DNA of 10,847 bases from Saccoglossus kowalevskii (taxonomy: Eukaryota > Hemichordata > Enteropneusta > Harrimaniidae). The DNA lies in NCBI RefSeq assembly GCF_000003605.2, contig NW_003136331.1, forward strand, positions 407,507 to 418,353. The letters are read 5' to 3'. Below the pieces are notes generated by a model. The model was not told the origin of the DNA, did not search any database, and saw nothing but the letters and a program-made list of their open reading frames with translations. This document shows positions 1-6,591 of the stretch, one piece after another (positions within the stretch are counted from its first letter, which is position 1; each line of letters begins with the position of its first letter). The position numbers and the translations under genes were made by a program.

Positions 1-624
1 TTCTCATAAAAATATGTTGGCTAACTGTTTTCGTTTTCTAGTAGCAGTAAAAATAGCAGAACAATCGATTTTGTTTATTTAGCAGTCACGTGACGTAATT
101 AATGTTGACATTAGCGTTATCATAATTTTTGGATAGAGTGTTGCAAGGGCTACAATAACATGTAAAAATTGTTAGTCATTAATCATTATTATTATTTTTA
201 TCAAGCTTTTTCTGTTTTGCCCAACGAAAGTCTACTACATCCTTAAGACAATATTGTGTGGCTTGTTGCATAAATATAACACAACTCTATGTAATAATAT
301 CATATGCCATGTCCTTATTTGGACAACACCATTGTTGCTTTCCTTCTGCCCTTGTAAAGACCAAATCATAGCAGATGTTGATGGGATATGTGAAAAAAAT
401 GTAATAATAATAATATAAACAAACTATTATGCACTTATTATAAAGCATGTATCAACTATATACATTTGTTTACAATTCACCTTAATGTATCGTTTGTATT
501 CATTGTATTCATATTCCAAGGCTGCGAGATTCTGTCCTGTACGCCATTTTTGAACTTTTAAAACTCTTCAAAAAAAAGCAGTACCACCTGAATTGAGTGT
601 TCATAATATGTATTTGTTCAACAG
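1..624. other. AT-rich noncoding sequence, probably intron upstream of the first visible PHACTR exon
   Basis: No exon or RNA gene is recognisable here. The stretch is AT-rich with short ATT/AAT runs near 186-196 and 402-416. It ends in a splice acceptor (TTGTTCAACAG, AG at 623-624), so at least its right part is the intron preceding the exon at 625. The minus-strand open frame over 509-859 overlaps that exon antisense and shows no family resemblance. Earlier PHACTR exons must lie to the left of the window, because the exon at 625 begins inside a codon. Confidence 0.6.
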
Positions 625-784
625 TGGACGGACTTGCGTCCAAAGTAAACAGGAAAGATAGCTTAGCCCTTAAATTACAAAACAGGCCGAGTCGCAATAT
701 ATTAGTGGATAGGAATATAATCAAAGAAAAATCAGACGTTGAAAAACAGGTGGAAAAGGTTTCATTGGAAGCTAAATTAGACAG
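625..784 (+). CDS. PHACTR: PHACTR exon with the first C-terminal RPEL motif
   Basis: The acceptor AG lies at 623-624 and the donor GTAAGA starts at 785. Two bases finish a codon begun upstream, 52 codons follow, and the last AG is completed by the next exon to Arg. The peptide opens [17 protein letters not shown], typical of the lead into the first C-terminal RPEL. The motif itself reads RPSRNIL then VDRNII, so Ile replaces the usual Glu of RPxxxEL. The rest ([20 protein letters not shown]) is a charged, probably helical linker. Frame and conservation make the exon secure. Confidence 0.94.
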
Positions 785-3467
785 GTAAGAATTATTTGTG
801 GATTTTCTTAAGCTAAAAAAAACTCTACAATATGGAGTGCATGTCCTTCTTATTTGCATAATCTATAGGTTTGTTGCTGATTGTATCTTTGTAGATGATC
901 TCTCGTCCTTACAGGCTCAAAATTATGAATATGAATTGATCTTTTGAGTGGTTTAGAATTTTTTCTTACACTTGTTTTGCCAAAGTGATACAATCAATAT
1001 AACTCATTTACTCTACCTTGTGTATTTCTCATTTTTGTACATCTCGCACCAAAAACATCTGTGAAGTGCCATACAGACGTGTTAGAAAATGTTACGGACA
1101 TATTTGAATGTCTTCCTTATTTGGAATATGTGTGTCATATTTACATCTTATAATGGAGCTGGGCAATTCACATATAATTTCTTCTTTCTAGACGGTTAAG
1201 TTTGCGACCCACAGAAGAAGAACTCAAGCAGAGGAATATACTCAGAAGTAAGTTGGAATTGGTTGTGTATACTTGATAAAGGTTTTATATCCTCCTTATT
1301 CTGCCTGTTTTGTTCAGTTCAATTACATATTTTATTTATTTATTTTGATTGATAGGAAGAAGTCAAAAAGAAGAAAAAGAATATAAAGAAAAGATGAAGA
1401 GTATCCTTACAAGAAAAGTGAGTAGTGCAATATCCACATGTTTTATCTGGTCCTTATCCTAGATTTGGTGTAATATGGTCATATATTCAGATGTATGTAA
1501 TATGATCATATATCCAGACGTGTGTAGGCTGGTTTCATTGGCCAGACGTGCGCGGGCTGGTTCCATTGGCCAGACGTGCGCGGGCTGGTCCCATTGGCCA
1601 GACGTGCGCGGGCTGGTCCCATTGGCCAGTCGTGCACGGGCTGGTCCCATTGGCCAGTCGTGCACGGGCTGGTCCCATTGGCCAGTCGTGCGCGGGCTGG
1701 TCCCATTGGCCAGACGTGCGCGGGCTGGTCCCATTGGCCAGACGTGCGCGGGCTGGTCCCATTGGCCAGACGTGCGCGGGCTGGTCCCATTGGCCAGACG
1801 TGCGCGGGCTGGTTCCATTATCTGTTCTCGTTATCTGATCTGATTATCCATTACATTGTTTTAGTTGAGTTTTCGACCGACTGTAGAAGAACTGAAGAGG
1901 CGGAATATTCTTCAATTTTGTGACTATGTGGAAGTTACACATACAGTAGAATATGATAGAAAAGCTGATAAACCATGGACAAGACTTACTCCTCAGGATA
2001 AGGCAAGTTACAGCTAAGATTACTTCTAATATTGCAAACCATCATTATTACTTATTTTACTTCTATAAAAATGGTACAATACAACAGAGGAGATGCAGTT
2101 TCTATTAGAGCATCTGAGAAATTCTGATTTTTTGGTTCTCTATTATTGAAAAAGAATGGGTGTGACTTCTATTAGTGATGTGGCTTCTAATACACATTTT
2201 ACAGTACTAGTATTACCTAGTTTCACCATGTCCTTTGAGTTGAGTTAATTTCACTATACTAGCAGTGAAAGAACCCCCTGTCCAGTGTGAGTTCTGTGGG
2301 TGCCCTCTCATTAGCGATAAGCAGGCCTTACACTGTGACAACAATGCATTTTACATGTGTAGCATGCATCGCATGGGACTTGTATCCATCCAACCTTTAC
2401 TAGGTACAACAACTGTGGCAATTATAACAAGTGTGTTGTATTTTTATCATTGCAGGCTGCGATTAGAAAAGAATTGAATGAATTTAAAAGCACAGAAATG
2501 GAAGTACATGAAGCAAGTAGGCAATTTACAAGGTATGTGACAGCCAAGCTACTTCCAAACCTTAAACAGTTTGTGACATTCAAATGAGACACAATTAATA
2601 ATGACCAGCCTTTGAGTGAGTGGTAAGGGGTTTTGATCACCAGGGAAAAAAAATACCTTGAAGTTTTTTAGCTCTGCTGTCGATTTTGTCGGAAGGAGCT
2701 TATCATAGGAGTGATTGTTCGGCGACCGTTGTCTGTCGTTGTCCATGTCAACTTTTTACTTTTTCAACTTCTTCTTGAAAACTACAATTGCTTTGATACT
2801 TGGTGTATACTTTAATAGGCAGACCTCTTAGATTTCATGATGAATATGTTTGTCATTTTTGGTAAAAAGTGATATTTTCAACTTCTTTTTAAGAACCACA
2901 AGTACAATTGCTTTGATATTATACATATAGGTGCATGTACCACATGTAGACCTCTCTCAGATTTGTTCATTTCGTGATGATATCTTCAATTCTCTGATTT
3001 TGATGAATGTTGTTGTCATATGCATATAGGTACCTCAGGTAGACCTTTCTCAGATTTGTTCATTTTCTAATGATATCTTCAGTTCTTTAATTGAAATGTG
3101 CATTGCTAACAGCGGAGCTATTTCAGCCAAGAGACTGCTTGTTGGACAATATGAGAATTCCTTCTTGGAGTATAGCATATCGTGTGGCAATGCTTCAGTG
3201 TTTTTTTTAAGCTGTTCGCGGATTCATTATGAGATAGTTTCAATAGTTTTGACCATTTGTTAATTTCTGAGATTCCTACACCAAGCTGTTGGATCAGAAA
3301 ATCAGAAAATGTGTATGAAGTATGTACTCAACCTCTACTATGTGACAGTTTATACTCTTGCTGTACTGTCTTCATTCAAACTTTGGCGTATAACTACATA
3401 CTATACTCTCATCAAATTATCTAAATACTCTCTTTCTCTTCTACCCACTAGGTTTCATCGACCATAA
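625..3467 (+). CDS. PHACTR: PHACTR family phosphatase and actin regulator, C-terminal part (six exons, 5' end outside window)
   Basis: The coding join is 625-784, 1192-1247, 1356-1417, 1865-2002, 2456-2532 and 3452-3467. It gives 168 residues plus stop, after a first codon split with an upstream exon. PHACTR proteins bind G-actin through RPEL motifs and bind the catalytic subunit of protein phosphatase 1 through their C-terminus, linking actin monomer level to phosphatase targeting and cytoskeletal control. Three RPEL units are visible in order ([21 protein letters not shown]), then the tail with [37 protein letters not shown] and terminal RFHRP. This matches the family's C-terminal block from end to end, including the terminus. 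All frames join without a shift, and all introns are GT-AG except the fourth, which is GC-AG. The N-terminal single RPEL and the linker are off the left edge. Vertebrates have four paralogues (PHACTR1-4); I cannot assign this copy to one, and an invertebrate would be expected to have a single gene. Confidence 0.95.
1192..1247 (+). CDS. PHACTR: PHACTR exon with the second C-terminal RPEL motif
   Basis: The 56-bp exon lies between the acceptor TTCTTTCTAG (AG 1190-1191) and the donor GTAAGT (1248-1253). It encodes [18 protein letters not shown], a canonical RPEL unit with RPxxxEL intact. Both ends split Arg codons, so the joins to its neighbours are unambiguous. It is too short to be seen as an open frame on its own and was found by matching the family and the splice sites. 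Confidence 0.94.
1356..1417 (+). CDS. PHACTR: PHACTR linker exon between RPEL motifs 2 and 3
   Basis: The 62-bp exon is bounded by the acceptor TTGATTGATAG (AG 1354-1355) and the donor GTGAGT (1418-1423). It completes the split Arg codon, then reads [20 protein letters not shown], the Lys/Glu-rich helix that separates the last two RPEL units in this family. It ends in phase 0. A TTTA microsatellite (about 1331-1344) sits just before the acceptor in place of a clear polypyrimidine tract. Confidence 0.92.
1471..1818 (+). repeat. 28-bp CpG-rich minisatellite in a PHACTR intron
   Basis: The core GGCTGG recurs at exactly 28-bp steps at 1527, 1555, 1583, 1611, 1639, 1667, 1695, 1723, 1751, 1779 and 1807, giving ten full units and one partial. 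The unit starts GGCTGGTCCCATTGG and continues into CCAGACGTGCGCG. Units from 1611 and 1639 carry CAGT and GCACG variants, the unit from 1667 carries CAGT only, and the four from 1695 are identical. The first units and the terminal partial carry TTTC or TTCC in place of TCCC. Two older AT-rich units (about 1471-1526, spacing 27-28) align with the array, for example ATATATCCAGACGTGTG. A 28-bp stop-poor unit rotates through all frames, so open frames on both strands here are artefacts. Confidence 0.96.
1865..2002 (+). CDS. PHACTR: PHACTR exon with the third C-terminal RPEL and the PP1-docking segment
   Basis: The exon encodes 46 codons in phase 0 at both ends, after the acceptor ACATTGTTTTAG (AG 1863-1864). 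Residues 1-14 carry the third RPEL ([14 protein letters not shown]). Residues 15-18 are ILQF, at the place of the RVxF-like PP1-docking motif. They are followed by DYVEV, an Arg in YDRKADK, and Trp in KPW. This order matches the RVxF, hydrophobic, Arg, Trp string known to contact PP1 in PHACTR1. RPEL 3 adjoins the docking site, consistent with G-actin and PP1 competing for this region. The exon ends GAT AAG directly before GCAAGT, a noncanonical GC donor. Confidence 0.95.
2003..2455 (+). other. GC-AG intron of PHACTR
   Basis: The intron begins GCAAGT immediately after AAG and ends TTGCAG. The protein join K|AAIRKE is dictated by strong conservation on both sides, and no GT within reach keeps that peptide. 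AAG|GCAAGT matches the strong exon-side consensus known for GC donors. The intron also contains a Cys-rich open frame (see findings). Confidence 0.9.
2456..2532 (+). CDS. PHACTR: PHACTR penultimate exon, C-terminal helical block
   Basis: The acceptor TTTTTATCATTGCAG ends at 2455 and the donor GTATGT starts at 2533. The exon reads [19 protein letters not shown] then ASRQFT, almost invariant in the family. It directly continues the LTPQDK that ends the previous exon, which fixes the use of the GC donor upstream. It ends with AG, the first two bases of an Arg codon completed in the last exon. Confidence 0.95.
2600..3115 (+). repeat. Degenerate dispersed-type repeat with internal copies in the last PHACTR intron
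   Basis: The phrases TTTTTCAACTTCTT (near 2760) and TTTTCAACTTCTTTTTAAG (near 2875) each precede ACAATTGCTTTGATA. The phrase AGACCTCTTAGATTT (2820) recurs as AGACCTCTCTCAGATTTGTT (2947) and AGACCTTTCTCAGATTTGTT (3040), the last two 94 bp apart and followed by related TGATATCTTCA segments. The section from 2600 to 2750 (TTTTGATCACCAGGG, GTCGTTGTCC) resembles sequence I recall as recurrent in marine invertebrate genomes; this is memory only. No transposase or reverse transcriptase reading frame is visible. Confidence 0.6.
3452..3467 (+). CDS. PHACTR: PHACTR last coding exon (terminal RFHRP and stop)
   Basis: After the pyrimidine-rich acceptor TCTTTCTCTTCTACCCACTAG (AG 3450-3451), one base completes Arg. 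The frame then reads F-H-R-P followed by TAA at 3465-3467. Ending at F-H-R-P is the family norm, so the protein is not truncated. Only 16 coding bases lie in this exon; the rest is 3' UTR. Confidence 0.93.
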
Positions 3468-4144
3468 TGAAGAATTGCAATTTACAATATGCATTATGAA
3501 GTATTTAATTTTTGTACAAATCATATTGCTGTAGTTGTCATTATAAATATGTATATCATCCATATTGTATAATGGTTTTGTAGATATTTTTAAGTGTGTA
3601 TGTAGACGTCTGCATCTCCATCCATTATTATTAATATATCCCGCTTTTAATACTTCTCGGGACCAGGCCGCCCATTAAATACTACTTCTTTTATATGATG
3701 TAGTTACTGTATCTGCTCTATTAGAAGCGCATACTATTTTACATGTGATCATTATGCAGCTATTTTTTGTTTTGCATCTGTAAACTTTTTAATCACTTGA
3801 GAAATTATTGATACAACTTTTCAGACAAAAGTAACAAATCTGAACACTCTAATGGAGAAATGCTTTCTCGCCTAACATGCGTTTCTCATAGAACAAATTC
3901 GGTGTAATTACATATTGTCTGTTTTCTGCTTAGCGCTTCACACAGTTTTATTGGTAGTATTTGGTTTTTTTGCTCATCATTCAAGTTAGTTTGTCATTTT
4001 CTTTTAAGTTGCACTTATACTTGATTTTCTTTGGTGTTTTTGTACATATTTGATGATATGAACATGAATTACAGAGAGGAGAGCCTAAATATTCAAAGTT
4101 CAATTTCTTTGGATAGTGTTTGAATGTAAGTTATCTTTCTCATC
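3468..4144 (+). other. PHACTR 3' UTR and downstream AT-rich sequence
   Basis: Sequence after the PHACTR stop has no open frame of note. No AATAAA occurs on the + strand until 6610. Nearer candidates for a polyadenylation signal are TATAAA at 3542-3547, followed by GT-rich sequence around 3573-3605, and ATTAAA at 3674-3679. I cannot place the transcript end. No coding gene is recognised. Confidence 0.4.
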
Positions 4145-4259
4145 TGACTCACAACTATAATGTACATGTCTACTTCTAGCTATGGCATGGACATGTTGAG
4201 AGTGGTGTATGTTGTTATGTAATACATGTATGCGTTCTAAAGTGGACAAACAAATTAAT
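4145..4259 (+). repeat. 115-bp direct duplication, copy 1
   Basis: This segment (start TGACTCACAACTATAATG) recurs at 5726-5840 in the same orientation at a constant offset of 1581 bp, with no gap and 5 mismatches (about 96% identical by eye). The flanks do not match. It is either a local segmental copy or two insertions of one short dispersed element. No terminal inverted repeats or coding content are seen. Confidence 0.93.
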
Positions 4260-4402
4260 TTTATTTCCAGCTCCCTCTCATGTAAATATTCCTACCATCA
4301 AATATGTCACATAATTGTTCAAAAAAATACACCTCAAAGTATGATCCAACATACCACAGTTAAATAGAACTTAAATGCAAATGGCTGCTGAATGTCACAT
4401 GA

Positions 4403-4426
4403 CTCTCGCTATCAATAAGATCTCAG
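4403..4426 (+). repeat. 24-bp motif shared with the GALE intron, copy 1
   Basis: CTCTCGCTATCAA, then T, then AAGATCTCAG. The same 24 bases with two transitions occur at 9023-9046 in the same orientation. It is preceded by TCACATGA. It may be the remnant of a dispersed element end; its function is unknown. Confidence 0.7.
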
Positions 4427-4766
4427 CGTACATTTCTAAGGTCTATTGCACTTTTATATCGGTAACTGCCCTTACCATGAATCCACCCAATCTGTAATTA
4501 TGTGAAGTTGGCAAAATATTCTGAGAATTGTTTAGCCCACTCCCTCCATATTTTAGGCAAGCATCTTAATCTTACTTGTTGGATTAAGGGGAAAGATACT
4601 TAAATTGTCTTTATTTATATAGAATGACACAGTCCATGGGTCTATGGCTGTTATAGCACAGGGGCTCGGTGTGTGGCCATTGTCACATGTCCAATGTTTT
4701 GACTTTAGCAGTGTATATACCGGTAAGCATTTGTGTCAGTTATATAATTATATAAATCGCAACACG

Positions 4767-5291
4767 TAATGCGTATGGAGATTGTAAATGGTATTCATTG
4801 TATTCATACACAGGTTGTAAACCACATATGGATTCAATTGGTGATTGTAAACAGCCACACATGTATTCATATTTAAATTGTAAACATATTGTATTCATAT
4901 ATGGAGATTGTATATAGACACATATGTATTTATATGAAGATTTAACAACCACACATATATTCATATGGAGATTGTGAACAATTTCACATGCATTTATATA
5001 GAGATTTAACAACCACAAATGTATTCGTATGGAGATTGTAAACAATTTTACATGTATTATTTTTGAGGATGTAAACACTCACACATGTATTTATATAGAG
5101 ATTTAACAGCCATAGGTGTGTTGATATGGAGATTCTAAACAGCCACACATATTCGTATGGAGAATGTAAACAATTAGACATGTATTCATATGGAGTTTGT
5201 AACGAGTCTTGCATGTATTCATGTGTAAATTATATACTGCCATAGGTGTATTCATATGAAGATTGTAAACAGCCACACTTGTTTTCATATT
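4767..5291 (+). repeat. Diverged 33-bp tandem array, about 16 units
   Basis: Units share TGTATTCATATGGAGATTG, then TAAACAGCCACACA, giving a period near 33 bp. Marker phrases recur at multiples of about 32 (ATTTAAC at 4940, 5004 and 5101). Units differ by many substitutions and small indels, so the array is old. Because 33 is divisible by 3, minus-strand frames show an 11-residue echo (NLHMNT... and similar), but stops break every frame and no conserved protein is evident. Confidence 0.88.
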
Positions 5292-5725
5292 GTAGAAAGT
5301 ATTCCATGTTAAGGCCCCCCGGACAGTTAGCCATATGTATATACATGGTACACTGAGACACCTGACTTGAATGTTCATGAGAACGTGTCAGCTACATTTG
5401 TATAGTTAATATTATTGTGCAGATCTTATTTGTCCAAAAACCATGTTATAAACTGCATGCATAGAATATTTAGTTTGGTTTTGTTTTTACTCTCTAATTT
5501 GTTGACATATCATCTCTATTTTCTATGTATATTACATATGAGATGTAGTTTGAAGCACCACAAGATAAGATAATCTGATTTTTGCTAATGAGCTCTCAAG
5601 ATACACTGATGTTGCATGTCATGTGCTTTGCATTTGAGTGTATGTATGTATGTATGAACGCTTTGCGGTAATCGTGCAGCCATTCACAGGATGTACACTG
5701 GTTGCATTCTATTCCTTGGCCGCAA
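5292..5725. other. Intergenic sequence, no gene seen; small TATG microsatellite
   Basis: AT-rich sequence without a supportable gene. Four TATG repeats lie at about 5641-5656. GGCCCCCCGG at about 5311-5320 is the only GC-rich spot. Nothing else stands out. Confidence 0.5.
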
Positions 5726-5840
5726 TGACTCACAACTGTAATGTACATGTCTACTTCTAGCTATGACATGGACATGTTGAGAATGGTGTATGTTGTGATG
5801 TAATACATGTATGCGTTCTAAAGTGGACAAACAAATGAAT
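5726..5840 (+). repeat. 115-bp direct duplication, copy 2
   Basis: Partner of 4145-4259 (start TGACTCACAACTGTAATG), same orientation and ungapped, differing at five positions. A short open frame starting inside it (5811-6014) has no recognisable similarity and is not called as a gene. Confidence 0.93.
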
Positions 5841-6573
5841 GCTCAACAGCTCAGTTTGGTAATGCATACATTACTTGTGCTACAGTTGGCAATGTGCAAC
5901 CCCTTCGACAATGTTGAAACATGTTTTTGGACTTGGTATGTTATGTTATTAACATTGACTGACTGTCATTCTCACGAGACTATATGGGACCTTGATTTAC
6001 ATGCATTTGGATAGGGCGGTTGCGGTTGTACTAAGAGGTTATGAACACTATAAGGTGAATTAGTAGTTTTCTGTCTTTTGTTACACACAAACTATTTATG
6101 CATACTCGGTAACTCATTTTCTGGTAACACTTTTAAACACATCCCCCTTCATATGGGCTATCCATGTTAAGGGCAATGAGCTTCATTTTTGGCGTTTTAT
6201 TTCCCCCTCATTTTAAATCGTAAGCTCAATGGGGTATGAAATGAATGAAACTCATTGACGAGATATCATATTCCAATTTATGGTGATAGAATACTGTATG
6301 TATGCATGCATACATAGCATTGAACATTTTATCACATGTGTTTACTTGTTTGGTATCACAATGATCATTTACGTTCATATTACATGGATTACCTGTACCT
6401 GTAAACATGCAGCACCTAGACAGCCGACTATACACATATAAACAATACCAAGACAGCATGCATAGCATGAAGTGTCATAAATATACGTCATACAACACAC
6501 TATATCACCGTACATTTGGATTTCGTGCCTTGGCTCTATTAATAGATGGTTCAACTAATCTGAACAAATTAGC
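5841..6573. other. Intergenic sequence, no gene seen; contains a 20-bp palindrome
   Basis: Open frames here (5811-6014 on +, 6226-6468 on -, 6407-6631 on +) are short, lack known motifs and have no splice context that would link them to either neighbour. The only structured element noted is the palindrome at 6297-6316. Confidence 0.5.
6297..6316. repeat. Perfect 20-bp palindrome
   Basis: TATGTATGCATGCATACATA reads the same on both strands, with its centre between 6306 and 6307. It contains overlapping ATGCAT and GCATGC. Alternating purine-pyrimidine makes it a possible cruciform or Z-like site, but a biased TATG/CATA tract can yield such palindromes by chance. Confidence 0.85.
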
Positions 6574-6591
6574 AAAAAAAAAAAAAAAAAA
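6574..6591 (+). repeat. A18 homopolymer tract
   Basis: Eighteen consecutive A bases follow AGC and precede CGCAGCTC. It could be the tail of an old retroposed insertion, but no source sequence or target-site duplication is evident. An AATAAA occurs soon after, at 6610-6615. Confidence 0.8.

Noticed and set aside
496-513. GTATTCATTGTATTCATA shared with 4791-4808 as a stray satellite unit
   Set aside because: Only 18 low-complexity AT-rich bases match and the flanks diverge, so a chance match cannot be excluded.
509-859. 116-residue minus-strand open frame
   Set aside because: It lies antisense to a conserved PHACTR exon and has no recognisable similarity.
1471-1818. CRISPR array
   Set aside because: The 28-bp units are contiguous without unique spacers and sit in an animal intron.
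1459-1923. Open frames on both strands over the 28-bp array (up to about 122 residues)
   Set aside because: The unit lacks stops in all frames and 28 is not divisible by 3, so every frame reads the same rotating peptide. The array lies inside a PHACTR intron with well-defined splice sites.
4740-5378. Minus-strand frames with 11-residue repeats as a secreted or repeat protein
   Set aside because: They arise from a 33-bp noncoding array. Frames are broken by stops, units are freely diverged at all codon positions, and no signal or domain is seen.
4145-5840. LTR retrotransposon with the 115-bp copies as LTRs
   Set aside because: There are no TG...CA ends, primer-binding site, polypurine tract, target-site duplication or pol/gag coding, and the interior is mostly a satellite array.
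5811-6014. 67-residue open frame starting inside the second 115-bp copy
   Set aside because: It is short, without motifs, and the matching position in the first copy is not open in the same way. Chance is the simplest account.
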